Notes: generated by a model from the letters alone, not told the origin. Positions 26,945 to 35,331 are shown, counted from the first letter of the stretch. The stretch is DNA of 36,022 bases from Eubacterium sp. (GCA_017459345.1 JAFUDC010000126.1:1-36022), one strand, 5' to 3'. Made by a program: numbers and translations.

Positions 26945-26973
26945 ATTATAGCATGAAGAAGACAAGCTGTCTA
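26945..26973 (-). promoter_or_regulatory. SigmaA-type promoter for tig
   Basis: On the minus strand TAGACA (26973-26968) and TATAAT (26950-26945) are 17 bases apart, about 92 bases before tig. A GTAAC/GTTAC hairpin lies in the leader. Confidence 0.65.
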
Positions 26974-27051
26974 CCAAAAGTTTTTATTATAATACAGCCC
27001 AAAGAGAAGGTATATTCTCAGGGGAAAAATAGCCGGCAGATTAACAGGAAA

Positions 27052-27081
27052 GAGCCTGAAACTCCGCAGAATTCCAGGCTC
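27052..27081 (-). terminator. Terminator of the spore protein gene
   Basis: On the minus strand GAGCCTGGAA pairs with TTTCAGGCTC (one G-T wobble), followed by TTTCC. The 27082-27169 stretch before it also has paired CCTGA/TCAGG segments, so the spore protein mRNA has a structured 3-prime end. Confidence 0.6.
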
Positions 27082-27169
27082 CTTATTCACATTTTCAAAG
27101 CTGGCCGAACCCTGAGGTCGTGGCCTCCGCTTCTTAATTCAGGCCAAAGCCCGACATTCCTTTATAAGC

Positions 27170-27409
27170 TTACTCCTGTGTGGAACCGGAATTGTCAGAA
27201 CCGGCCATCTCCTCTTCCTGGCGTTTGATCATCTTGCGGACCATCTCACCGCCGATAGAACCGGCTTCCTTGGCTGTGATGTCGCCATTGTAGCCCTTCT
27301 TTAAGTCAACGCCAAGCTCATTGGCCACTTCCATCTTAAAACGATCCATTGCGTTTTTAGCCTGTGGTACTTCAACTCTGTTAGAACCGGAATTATTGCT
27401 GTTAGCCAT
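27170..27409 (-). CDS. Alpha/beta-type small acid-soluble spore protein
   Basis: 79 residues from the ATG at 27409 (GGAGGG 6 bases ahead). Both family signatures are present: KMEVANELGVDL, with the Glu-Leu bond normally cut by the Gpr germination protease, and the DNA-binding segment ITAKEAGSIGGEMVRKMI. These proteins coat DNA in the spore and protect it. The gene is monocistronic. I did not find a convincing sigmaG promoter by eye. Its presence makes the organism a spore former or a close relative. Confidence 0.93.
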   Translation of the reverse strand: MANSNNSGSNRVEVPQAKNAMDRFKMEVANELGVDLKKGYNGDITAKEAGSIGGEMVRKMIKRQEEEMAGSDNSGSTQE

Positions 27410-27570
27410 TATTATTCCCTCCAATTATAAAGTGTCATCCGGATGGTTGGTTGGTTTTTTGCTTCTATAGTGAAACGGTATATAAAAGCTTTTGTTTACC
27501 GTACACCTATTATCTGCATATCAGGAAGAAATATAATGGTAAATTTTACTTTTGTCATTTGTAAAGTATT

Positions 27571-29892
27571 TTATTCTACATTTTTCAGTGCCTCATCCAT
27601 GGGAACCTTCCGGATCTTCCGGTACTCAAACAGAGCCACAACCATGTAGGAAACCAGGCCGATGATGATCATTTTCTCGTACACTGCCGGCTCGATCACC
27701 AGGGGAATCCAGCCGGTCATCTCCTGGATGATCATGTACCTGAAGAGAACGGTCAGGGCATTCTTGACCAGGGGGATCGTCACCAGGAGGCTTAAGATGA
27801 CCATGATGGTGGTGGAAGCAAGGTAGAGGCCGCTTATCTCCCGATTGGAGTAGCCTAAGATCTTGGTCATGGAGATGGACTGGGCATTCTTCTCTATGAT
27901 GATCTTGGAGAGGAGATAGATCAGGATGAGGAAGATGGCGACGGCAAAGCCGTTAACCAGATCCATCATATCGCCCATGGACCGGTCCAGCTGCCTTGAT
28001 ACCTTAGTCAGGGCATCATAGTCAATCACTGTTCCCAGATAGCGGTCATCAATGTCTGTAATCTCGGAATCGGAAAAGTATCCGCTGAAATAATCATCAT
28101 CTTCATCAAAGAGCCGGTTCAGCTCCTCCCTGTTCATAAAGAGGGCCAGGGCTCCCTTGTAATCATAAAGCCCTGCCACCTTAAAATCATAGCTTTTATC
28201 CTCGTAGGCTTCCTTTAAGTTGATGGTATCACCGGGCTTTAATTCATATTTGTCTGCGTAGGTGGCAGATACCAGCACCTGGCCGGCAGGAATATCCTCA
28301 TGGATATATTTGCTGTCCTCCTCGATACCGTAACAGAGGATGTCCTCACTCTTATAGATGCCATGTTCAATGCTTTTTAAGGACCATGCACTGAACTTCT
28401 CCGCGTCCTCATTATCGGTCTCCACTCCGTACTGAAAGAGCATCATCTCGAGGACAGTCTTAAGTTTCCGGTCTTCATCCACTGCACTGACAGGGAGAGT
28501 CAGCATGTACTGGTACTTGCTCAGCATGTTGGTTGAGATCTCCTGCTGATAATTATCTATCACCGCCGGCAGGGCGATGCCGAAGAGGAGCAGGAGGTTG
28601 GCAAAGGCAATGCCGACAAAGAGCATCATATAGTTGCTCATGTTCTGCAGGATGACCCTCAGCCTGAATCGGGTAAAGAAAGGAATCCTCCTGTAAAGGG
28701 GGAATGCCCTCTTCTGCTTCTTCCGGCTTAAGTCCCTGCGGATAAACTTAAGGGGGGACAGGGACAGCTTCCTTCTCAGGATAAAAAAGTTGATCAGCAG
28801 CATCATGATCACTGGGACAACTGTCGTAAGGATAAATGCCTCCCCGTTCCATATAGTGACATAAGTGGGCAGGCTGTAGCTGCCATAATACATACCTGCG
28901 CAAAAGTTCTTAAAAAATGTATAACCCATGATATTGCCGATCAGGGCAGCCACAAGGGTAACCAGAACCGGCATGATCATATAGTGGCGGACCAGCTCAG
29001 CTATGGTATAGCCGGAGGCCCGCAGGGTGCCGATTACATTTGCCTCTTTTGCTATGGTATCACTGATGGTGAGTCCGAAGACAAAGGCCATGATGGCGAT
29101 GATAATGTAGAGGAGGATCAGCATCATGGCCCGGTCACCACCCATATCGTCCCCGGTAAAACGGATGGCCTGGTTCTGATATCGGGGAACAAAGTCCTTA
29201 AGCCTGACCTCGCGGCCGATATCCTTCATCAGGTCTTCCGAGATGTCTTTCTCTTCCTTTTCATCCGCGGGACTTTTGTCATACTTCCAGGCATAGACAA
29301 AGTTGTGGTCTTTTGAGGAATAATCTGCAAATTCCTCATCCGTCACCACTCCGACACCGAACTTGATGGAATCGAACATGGTATCGGAGTTGTCGGAAAA
29401 CAAGGCTGAGTAATCGGACAGGGCCACAAGACCGGTAACCGTCCACTTATGCTTCTTTGTCCCGATAGTATCGCCCACAGACAGCTTGTTGTTATCCGCA
29501 TACATCCGGTCGATGGCGATCTCATTTTTATTCTCCGGGAAAGCCCCCTCCATGAGGCAGACCTTGTTGACCTGGTCCCTGTTCTTGTAGATCCGCATGG
29601 TGGAGCCGTTAGTCAATTCCTTTTCCACATAATAGTTTTCATAGATGCGGATGCCGTATCCCTGTATTGCTGCTCTCTGAGCCCTGTTTAACTTCTTCCC
29701 GGTCTGAAAATGTCCATCTTCTATATTATACTTCTCAAAGCTCTCATTATAAGCAGTGATCATGCTTCCATCCGCCACCAGAAAGCCTGAAATCAGGCCG
29801 ATGGAACCGATCAGCAGCAAAAAGATCACGATGTATTTTCCAAATTCCGACTTAAGCTCCCTGGGCAGCCTTTTTATCAGCGGGTTTCTCAT
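27571..29892 (-). CDS. FtsX-type ABC transporter permease, large
   Basis: 773 residues with two FtsX units. There is one N-terminal helix (about 20-42), an extracellular region (about 45-255), a first membrane cluster (about 258-380), a helix near 430-455, a second extracellular region (about 455-640) and a final cluster (about 640-745) ending in the cytosolic tail VPMDEALKNVE. The layout is that of exporters for antimicrobial peptides or lipids rather than MacB. GGAGG lies 4 bases before the ATG. Its ATPase is the upstream gene, 58 bases away. No sensor kinase is adjacent, so it is not a typical Bce module. Confidence 0.88.
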   Translation of the reverse strand: MRNPLIKRLPRELKSEFGKYIVIFLLLIGSIGLISGFLVADGSMITAYNESFEKYNIEDGHFQTGKKLNRAQRAAIQGYGIRIYENYYVEKELTNGSTMRIYKNRDQVNKVCLMEGAFPENKNEIAIDRMYADNNKLSVGDTIGTKKHKWTVTGLVALSDYSALFSDNSDTMFDSIKFGVGVVTDEEFADYSSKDHNFVYAWKYDKSPADEKEEKDISEDLMKDIGREVRLKDFVPRYQNQAIRFTGDDMGGDRAMMLILLYIIIAIMAFVFGLTISDTIAKEANVIGTLRASGYTIAELVRHYMIMPVLVTLVAALIGNIMGYTFFKNFCAGMYYGSYSLPTYVTIWNGEAFILTTVVPVIMMLLINFFILRRKLSLSPLKFIRRDLSRKKQKRAFPLYRRIPFFTRFRLRVILQNMSNYMMLFVGIAFANLLLLFGIALPAVIDNYQQEISTNMLSKYQYMLTLPVSAVDEDRKLKTVLEMMLFQYGVETDNEDAEKFSAWSLKSIEHGIYKSEDILCYGIEEDSKYIHEDIPAGQVLVSATYADKYELKPGDTINLKEAYEDKSYDFKVAGLYDYKGALALFMNREELNRLFDEDDDYFSGYFSDSEITDIDDRYLGTVIDYDALTKVSRQLDRSMGDMMDLVNGFAVAIFLILIYLLSKIIIEKNAQSISMTKILGYSNREISGLYLASTTIMVILSLLVTIPLVKNALTVLFRYMIIQEMTGWIPLVIEPAVYEKMIIIGLVSYMVVALFEYRKIRKVPMDEALKNVE

Positions 29893-29950
29893 ATGGCCTC
29901 CGTTAATGGTAATAAGATTTGTAAACTTTGGGATTTATAATGATAAGCAG

Positions 29951-30649
29951 TTACCACTCTAGTTCTTCTGCGGGAATGCGGTGGTCATTGACATAGTTAT
30001 GAAGGATCATACCGTCTCTCAGCCGGACCACCCGGTCTGCCATACCCTTGATGGCATCGTTGTGAGTGACCATCACCACAGTATTGCCATACTTCTTGTT
30101 GACAGTCTCAATCAATTTGAGAATATCCTTGGAGGTATTATAATCCAGCGCTCCTGTAGGCTCATCGCAGAGGAGAATGTCCGGATTCTTCACAATAGCC
30201 CTGCCGATGGCGGTCCTCTGCTGCTGGCCGCCGGACAGCTGATTGGGCAGCTTTCTGCTATGCTCAAAAAGTCCAAGTGTCTTCAACAGCTCATCAACAT
30301 TCAACGGCTTATCAGACAGATAGGCCCCCACCTCAATATTCTCCCGGACAGTCAGGTTGGGAATCAGATTATACATCTGAAAGATATAACCCAGATGCCG
30401 GCGGCGGTAAGCCGTCAGCTTCCTCTCCTTCATATCCGCCATCTTCTCTCCGTCTATGCTGATATCCCCGGAATCTGCGGAGTCAATTCCCCCGATAATA
30501 TTAAGCAGGGTGGACTTGCCGGAGCCGGAAGGCCCTAAAAGGACACAGAACTCCCCCCGGTCGATGCTTAAATTAATATCTTTGAGCACCTCCACCCGGC
30601 TGTCACCAGATCCAAACCCCTTTCTGATGTCATGTATTTCAAGAAACAT
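29951..30649 (-). CDS. ABC transporter ATPase partner of the FtsX permease
   Basis: 232 residues from the ATG at 30649 (GAGGG 4 bases ahead); the frame extends to a TTG at 30688 without a well-placed site. Walker A GPSGSGKSTLLN, Q-loop YIFQMYNLIPN, signature LSGGQQQR, Walker B ILLCDEPTGALD and switch His in VTHND are all present. This is the MacB/LolD class of ATPase and pairs with the permease at 27571-29892. The promoter and operator-like dyad upstream suggest repressor control. Confidence 0.92.
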   Translation of the reverse strand: MFLEIHDIRKGFGSGDSRVEVLKDINLSIDRGEFCVLLGPSGSGKSTLLNIIGGIDSADSGDISIDGEKMADMKERKLTAYRRRHLGYIFQMYNLIPNLTVRENIEVGAYLSDKPLNVDELLKTLGLFEHSRKLPNQLSGGQQQRTAIGRAIVKNPDILLCDEPTGALDYNTSKDILKLIETVNKKYGNTVVMVTHNDAIKGMADRVVRLRDGMILHNYVNDHRIPAEELEW

Positions 30650-30719
30650 AAATCCCTCTTTTCTGCATGCTGCAGCAGGCAGCGCCAAACATAAGCTGAA
30701 TGATACAAACCTCCTTTTG

Positions 30720-30735
30720 GTTAGTATCCGCTAAC
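30720..30735. promoter_or_regulatory. Operator-like dyad over the transporter start site
   Basis: GTTAG, six bases, CTAAC. The dyad begins just after the -10 box and would overlap the start of transcription, the usual place for a TetR or MarR-type repressor. No such regulator gene is adjacent. Confidence 0.4.
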
Positions 30736-30736
30736 A

Positions 30737-30765
30737 ATTATTTCATCAACTCAATTAAAAGTCAA
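30737..30765 (-). promoter_or_regulatory. SigmaA-type promoter for the FtsX-type transporter
   Basis: On the minus strand TTGACT (30765-30760) and AATAAT (30742-30737) are 17 bases apart, about 90 bases before the ATPase start. Confidence 0.55.
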
Positions 30766-30816
30766 TAATACCCGGGACTTATGATAATAATTATCAATAT
30801 ATCTCTGAAACAGAAA

Positions 30817-30861
30817 CAGGCGAAAGGAAAAGGACCAAAAAGGTTCTTTTCCTTTCGCCTG
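30817..30861 (-). terminator. Long-stem terminator of the hydro-lyase genes
   Basis: CAGGCGAAAGGAAAAG at 30817-30832 pairs perfectly with its complement at 30846-30861; GACC/GGTT extends the stem inward. On the minus strand it is followed by TTTCTGTTTC, 21 bases after the last large-subunit gene. Confidence 0.8.
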
Positions 30862-30882
30862 TCATTCACTTATGAATTTACA

Positions 30883-32124
30883 TCATACCTCCGGCATGGT
30901 TATCCTGCCATAGATGGCGGAGGTAGCTGCCGTAGCCGGGGATCCCAGATAGATGCCCACCTTAGAGGTACCCATCCTGCCCAGGAAGTTCCGGTTGTTG
31001 GTGGCCAGTACCTTCTCCCCGTCAGTCAGGATTCCGCCGGCGCGGCCGCAGCAGAGGCCGCAGCCGGGCTGGGTGATGATGGCTCCTGCCCTTGCCAGGA
31101 TTTCCATATAACCTGCCTCGATGGCTTCCAGGTAGATCTTGCGGCTGGCCGGGGTGATGATCAGCTTGCAGGCTGTCTCTTTACCTTCAAGGATCTTTGC
31201 GGCAGCTGCCAGGTCCTCCAGACGGCCGTTGGTGCAGGAGCCGATAAATACCTGGTCAAGCTCCGTTCCCACAAGCTCGCTTACCGGATGGATGTTATCC
31301 ACCTGGGAAGGACAGGCGCAGACAGGAACCAGATCTTCCGCCCTGTATTCCATCACTCTTGCGTACTCAGCATCCTCGTCCCCATATAACCAGTCCACAT
31401 CAGATAATTCAACTTCAGAGTAGGCAGCGGTCTTCTCATCCGGGCGGAAGAGACAGCACTTGGCACCGGCCTCGATAGCCATGTTGGAGATGGTCATCCG
31501 GGAGGCCACGCTCATGGCATCCACTGCTGAACCGGTAATTTCCAGGGCCTTGTAGGTTGCTCCGTCAGCCCGGAGATCTCCGATCAGGGTCAGGATCACA
31601 TCCTTAGCCGATACATTTGCCGGGAGAGTACCGTCGATGACCACCTTGATGGTTTCAGGAACCCGGACCCAGAGCTGGCCGGTTCCCAGAATGGAGGCCA
31701 TCTCTGTGTAGCCGATTCCGGAGGAGAAGCAGCCTACACAGCCGTAGGTGGTGGTATGAGAGTCCGTTCCAAAGACGATATCCCCGGGCCTGGCATAACC
31801 CGCCTCGGTCATCAGCTGGTGGCAGATTCCGTCGCTTCTATGCACATGGGTCAGACCGTACTTCTTTGCAAATGCATCTCCAATTTTAAAATGTCTGATA
31901 TCCTCCACGGCGCTGGCAGGTACCAGGTGGTCATAGATCAGAACCACCTTGTCCGGATCCCAGAGCCTGGTAAATCCCATCTCTTCGAATTTATCCGCAA
32001 CAAAGGGGATAAAGATATCATGAATCATGACCCGGTCCACATTTACCGTGACGATCTGGCCGGCCTTCACATGGTCAGCCCCGATGTTGCGCTTAATAAT
32101 CTTTTCAATTAATGTATATCCCAT
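30883..32124 (-). CDS. Isopropylmalate dehydratase/homoaconitase family, large subunit (pair 2)
   Basis: 413 residues of the short LeuC type. The aconitase-family iron-sulfur cysteines are in IGSCTNGRLEDL and PGCGLCCG; active-site motifs GTDSHTTTYG, NMAIEAGAKCC and NRNFLGRMG are intact. The enzyme would isomerise or dehydrate a 2-hydroxy-diacid such as 2-isopropylmalate or methylmalate, with the small subunit encoded 14 bases upstream. This copy keeps the standard C-terminal run (NRNFLGRMG, SPATAA), so it is the better candidate for a true LeuC. No leuA or leuB is nearby, so the pathway cannot be fixed. Confidence 0.85.
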   Translation of the reverse strand: MGYTLIEKIIKRNIGADHVKAGQIVTVNVDRVMIHDIFIPFVADKFEEMGFTRLWDPDKVVLIYDHLVPASAVEDIRHFKIGDAFAKKYGLTHVHRSDGICHQLMTEAGYARPGDIVFGTDSHTTTYGCVGCFSSGIGYTEMASILGTGQLWVRVPETIKVVIDGTLPANVSAKDVILTLIGDLRADGATYKALEITGSAVDAMSVASRMTISNMAIEAGAKCCLFRPDEKTAAYSEVELSDVDWLYGDEDAEYARVMEYRAEDLVPVCACPSQVDNIHPVSELVGTELDQVFIGSCTNGRLEDLAAAAKILEGKETACKLIITPASRKIYLEAIEAGYMEILARAGAIITQPGCGLCCGRAGGILTDGEKVLATNNRNFLGRMGTSKVGIYLGSPATAATSAIYGRITMPEV

Positions 32125-32138
32125 GAATTAATCGCTCC

Positions 32139-32630
32139 TTAATGCTTTTTGTTTCTCTCCTGCATGGCTTTTACCAGTCCGCCGGCATTCAGGATTTCCA
32201 TCAGGTTCTGAGGGAGAGAGGTGATGGGGTAGGTCTTACCATCGTGTTCAATGGATTCGCCCACCTTAACCGTGATGCTGTCTCCTTCCTTAACCGCATC
32301 CTGGATCTCACTGTTTTCTATCAGCAGAAGCCCGTTATTGATGGAATTGCGGAAAAAAATTCTGGCATAGGACCTGGCGATGACGCAGCGGACCTTCAGG
32401 GCCTTGATGATCTCCGGAGCCTGCTCCCTGGAGGAGCCGCATCCGAAGTTCTTGCCTGCCACGATGATGTCACCCTCGCCGATCTGGGAGGCCAGCTCGG
32501 GGCGGAGGGGGGAAAAACCGTATTGTTTCATATCTTCAACAGTGGGGAGTGCCAGATACTCTGTGGGAATGATGATATCTGTGTCGATGTCATCCCCTAA
32601 TACCCAGACCTTTCCTGTAAATTGTTCCAT
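32139..32630 (-). CDS. Isopropylmalate dehydratase/homoaconitase family, small subunit (pair 2)
   Basis: 163 residues of the LeuD swivelling-domain type: DIDTDIIIPTEYLALP at about 13-28, NFGCGSSREQAP at about 61-72, SYARIFFRNSINNG after it. The variable loop after the YL pair in this family helps choose substrate; a hydrophobic YLAL here suits a non-polar side chain as in isopropylmalate, but this is inference. AAAGGA lies about 7 bases before the ATG. It precedes its large subunit by 14 bases, an order reversed from the classic leuCD. Confidence 0.85.
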   Translation of the reverse strand: MEQFTGKVWVLGDDIDTDIIIPTEYLALPTVEDMKQYGFSPLRPELASQIGEGDIIVAGKNFGCGSSREQAPEIIKALKVRCVIARSYARIFFRNSINNGLLLIENSEIQDAVKEGDSITVKVGESIEHDGKTYPITSLPQNLMEILNAGGLVKAMQERNKKH

Positions 32631-32667
32631 ATGTGTATCCTTTCTGTAATGTTTTAATATTTAGTCA

Positions 32668-32849
32668 ATTGCGAAACTCTGTCAAGGCTCGAAAATGTTC
32701 CTACGTCACACTGTTGCCTGGACATTTTCTTCATAATTGTTCGTCAATTCCATACTAAAGTATGTCCTTGCCGTACATTTATTCGAAATTGTCCATTCAA
32801 ACGTGCAACTTTAGGAATCATTTTTCGAGCCTGACACGAGTTTCGCAAT
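32668..32849. repeat. 182-bp imperfect palindrome (MITE-like or RNA hairpin)
   Basis: The ends ATTGCGAAACTC (32668-32679) and GAGTTTCGCAAT (32838-32849) are inverted; inside them GGCTCGAAAA/TTTTCGAGCC and TTCCTA/TAGGAA pair as well. The centre has its own small dyad CATACTAAAGTATG. The whole spacer between the two hydro-lyase pairs can fold on itself. No transposase or clear target duplication is visible. Confidence 0.6.
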
Positions 32850-32868
32850 CACCTAATTATAATTGGAT

Positions 32869-34128
32869 TCACCCCAGATCCTCCGGTCCGCAGATATAAC
32901 CTGCCACAGCGGAAGCGGCACATACCGCCGCATCTGCCATATAGACCTTGGAGCTGGGATGGCCAGCCCGACCCTTAAAGTTGCGGGTTCCGGTGGAAAT
33001 CAGCACTTCATTTTCTCCGATGACGCCCTGGCAGCTGCCCCAGCAGACGGAGCAGTTGCAGTTCATGATCATGGCACCGGCCTCCATCAGGGTGGTGATG
33101 ATACCCTCCTTAAGGGCATCGATGTAGACCTCCTTTGAAGCGGGGGCAACCAGGAAGCGGACGGAGGGGCTGATCTTTCTGCCCTTAACCACCTCTGCGG
33201 CAACCCGGAGGTCAGGAAGACGGCCGTTGTTGCAGGAGCCCACGAAGGATTCGTCAATGGCAATCTTCTCTTCCTTGACATCCTTTAAGAGGGCAAAGTT
33301 ATCCACAAAATCCGGGCGGACTACCACCGGCTCAATCTTGTCCAGATCATAATCATATACGGCAGCAAATACAGCATCTTCATCACTTTTGAACATGTGA
33401 ACTGCCTTCCGGCCCCGTTCCTCACAGTAAGCCGCAACCTTCTCATCCGGCTCCACAATACCTGCCTTGGCCCCGGCTTCCACAGTAAGATTGCACAGAA
33501 CCATCCGCTCATCGATGGAGAGATTATGGGCTCCCTCACCGGCAAATTCCATAATCTTATAGGTAGCCCCATTGGCTCCGATATCCCCGATGATGGTGAG
33601 TATCAGGTCCCTGGCATAGACCCCTTCTCTAAGCCTGCCATGAAGGTTGAAGCGGATAGTCTCCGGAACCATCACCCAGGAAGTACCGGTCACCATACCA
33701 TAGAGGAAATCCGTGCAGCCGACGCCCGTTCCGAAGGCTCCCAGGGCACCATAGCTTGTAGTATGAGAATCAGCGCCGAAGATCAGCTCTCCGGGGCAGA
33801 CGTAGTCTTCCATCATGATCTGGTGGCAGACCCCCTGTCCCTCGTAGAGACGGATGCCCTTTTCCCTGGCAAAGTTACGCATTTTCTTATGAGCCTCTGC
33901 AGTCTTGGGATTCTCCGCCGGCACATTGTGATCCATGATAAAGACCACCTTATCCGGATCGGCAATGCGGGGATTCTTAAGCTTGTTGTTGTACATATCC
34001 ACGGTAAGGTGGGTAGTACCATCATTGCTCATCATGCGGTCAAGGGTCACCGTGTGGATATCATTGGGCTTCACCTCATCCACACCGGCTGCCCGGGCAA
34101 TTATTTTCTCACCAATTGTCATTCCCAT
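32869..34128 (-). CDS. Divergent aconitase-family hydro-lyase, large subunit (pair 1)
   Basis: 419 residues. The fold and cluster cysteines are clear, but the signatures depart from LeuC: GSCNNGRLPDL replaces SCTNGRLEDL, the CxxC site is NCNCSVCWGSCQGV instead of the usual GCGPCLG, and the C-terminal SPATAA run is changed to ADAAVCAASAV. GADSHTTSYGALG and TRNFKGRAG are kept. These changes suggest a different substrate, for example a methyl- or dimethylmalate-type dehydratase as known from anaerobic Eubacterium, though I cannot show this. The small-subunit gene ends 2 bases upstream, so the pair is cotranslated. Confidence 0.82.
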   Translation of the reverse strand: MGMTIGEKIIARAAGVDEVKPNDIHTVTLDRMMSNDGTTHLTVDMYNNKLKNPRIADPDKVVFIMDHNVPAENPKTAEAHKKMRNFAREKGIRLYEGQGVCHQIMMEDYVCPGELIFGADSHTTSYGALGAFGTGVGCTDFLYGMVTGTSWVMVPETIRFNLHGRLREGVYARDLILTIIGDIGANGATYKIMEFAGEGAHNLSIDERMVLCNLTVEAGAKAGIVEPDEKVAAYCEERGRKAVHMFKSDEDAVFAAVYDYDLDKIEPVVVRPDFVDNFALLKDVKEEKIAIDESFVGSCNNGRLPDLRVAAEVVKGRKISPSVRFLVAPASKEVYIDALKEGIITTLMEAGAMIMNCNCSVCWGSCQGVIGENEVLISTGTRNFKGRAGHPSSKVYMADAAVCAASAVAGYICGPEDLG

Positions 34129-34130
34129 GA

Positions 34131-34610
34131 TTATTCCTCCCCCTTGTTCAGTGAGGCGATCAGACCGCCCTGAGATAAAATGTTCTGCATATATTCCGGA
34201 AGCCTGGTACAGGAATATGTCTTTCCTCCTGCCGTGACCGTACCTGCCGAGAGGTCAAGGTCAGCCTGGTCTCCATCCTCCACGGCATCATAGAGGTCCT
34301 TACAGACGATAACCGGGAAGCCGATATTGATGGAATTGCGGTAGAAGATCCGGGCGTAGGACTTGGCAATTACTGCCTTAACCCCCAGGGCCTTCAGCAC
34401 GCTGGGCGCCTGCTCTCTGGAAGAACCACATCCGAAATTCTCCCCTGCCACAACGATATCCCCGGGCTGCACTCTGGCAGCAAAATCCGGATCAAGAGAT
34501 TCAAAGGTATACTCTTTCATCGCATCGATATCCGGCAGAAGCAGATACTGGGAAGCGATGATCTGATCGGTGTCCACATCATTGTGAAACTTCCAAACCT
34601 GGTTGCTCAT
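34131..34610 (-). CDS. Aconitase-family hydro-lyase, small subunit (pair 1)
   Basis: 159 residues from the second in-frame ATG at 34610. GGAGG abuts the first ATG (34619) directly, leaving no spacing, but lies 9 bases before the second, so the second is preferred. LeuD motifs: DVDTDQIIASQYLLLP, NFGCGSSREQAPS, SYARIFYRNSINIGFP. It shares perhaps half its residues with the pair-2 small subunit by eye, so the pairs look like an old duplication or separate acquisitions rather than a recent copy. First gene of the series. Confidence 0.84.
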   Translation of the reverse strand: MSNQVWKFHNDVDTDQIIASQYLLLPDIDAMKEYTFESLDPDFAARVQPGDIVVAGENFGCGSSREQAPSVLKALGVKAVIAKSYARIFYRNSINIGFPVIVCKDLYDAVEDGDQADLDLSAGTVTAGGKTYSCTRLPEYMQNILSQGGLIASLNKGEE

Positions 34611-34647
34611 AGTATTCATCCTCCAATTAATTATTACATAATTATTC

Positions 34648-34672
34648 AGATTCTAAGACTTTAATAGAATCT
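34648..34672. promoter_or_regulatory. Hairpin/dyad in the leader of the hydro-lyase genes
   Basis: AGATTCTA (34648-34655) and TAGAATCT (34665-34672) form a perfect 8-bp dyad, about 40 bases before the first start. A TATAAT -10 box lies on the minus strand at 34707-34702 without a good -35. It may be an operator or an RNA hairpin. Confidence 0.35.
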
Positions 34673-34750
34673 TCTAAAAAATATATGACATTTTCATGTA
34701 CATTATAGAATACTACATTTTAATTATTTTGTCGAGAGCAGAGGAAAAAC

Positions 34751-34865
34751 CACTTTTTGGCTGAACAGATTTTCAGAGGCTCTTTTTGGCTGAGCAGATT
34801 TTCTGAGGCTCTTTTTGGCTGAGCAGATTTTCTGAGGCTCTTTTTGCTGAGCAGATTCTCTGAGG
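34751..34865. repeat. Four tandem copies of a 29-bp unit
   Basis: Units at 34751-34779 (variant), 34780-34808, 34809-34837 (identical) and 34838-34865 (28 bp, variant). Each holds CTTTTTGGCTGAGCAGATTT and a small CAGA/TCTG hairpin. The period is not a multiple of three and no gene reads through it. Confidence 0.9.
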
Positions 34866-34878
34866 CGTCAAATGGATA

Positions 34879-34908
34879 GTGACAAAAGACTGATAAAGAG
34901 AGTATAAT
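34879..34908 (+). promoter_or_regulatory. SigmaA-type promoter for the rhodanese gene
   Basis: GTGACA (34879-34884) and a perfect TATAAT (34903-34908), 18 bases apart, roughly 95 bases before the rhodanese start. Confidence 0.6.
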
Positions 34909-35004
34909 AGACTAGTACACCGATTATTAAGTATTAACAAACGGTGTACTAGCCCTTAGATGATTATCTCCGGGGTATGTATCAATGATCAGGAGCAAAC
35001 GATA

Positions 35005-35325
35005 ATGAATAATTTGTATAAAGAGATATCCTTTGAAGAAGCAAAAAAAATCATGGACGCAGGAAATGACTGGGTCCTCTTTGATGTCAGAGAGGAGAAT
35101 GAATATGTCACCGGCCATGCGGAAGGGGCAGAGCTCTTCCCTGTAGATACCATCAATGAGGAGACAGCAGCCCGGATGATTCCGGGCAAAGATACAAAAG
35201 TGATGGTCTACTGCCGCAGCGGACAGCGGGCAGCCCTGGCCGGCCAGAGGCTTAATGCCCTTGGATATAAACAGGTATTAAGCATTGGCAGCCTGGTGGG
35301 CTGGCCTTATGGGATTGAGTATTAG
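35005..35325 (+). CDS. Single-domain rhodanese
   Basis: 106 residues from the ATG at 35005 (AGGAG about 9 bases ahead; an earlier in-frame ATG at 34960 has no site). The rhodanese fold is shown by WVLFDVREENEYVTGHAEGA and the active-site loop VYCRSGQRA, with catalytic Cys70, followed by LNALGYKQV and the terminal GWPYGIEY. Such proteins carry sulfur as a cysteine persulfide; the partner is unknown. It is followed by a hairpin and then the DUF4250 gene on the same strand. Confidence 0.9.
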   Translation: MNNLYKEISFEEAKKIMDAGNDWVLFDVREENEYVTGHAEGAELFPVDTINEETAARMIPGKDTKVMVYCRSGQRAALAGQRLNALGYKQVLSIGSLVGWPYGIEY

Positions 35326-35331
35326 AAGCCT

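Noticed and set aside
33397-34173. 258-codon plus-strand open frame opposite a hydro-lyase large subunit
   Set aside because: It is a shadow of an aconitase-family gene with intact motifs.
34611-34750. T-box or leucine leader before the hydro-lyase genes
   Set aside because: The leader is short, and no T-box sequence, run of Leu codons or terminator is visible.
34751-34865. Possible CRISPR array
   Set aside because: The units abut directly with no spacers, and there are no cas genes.
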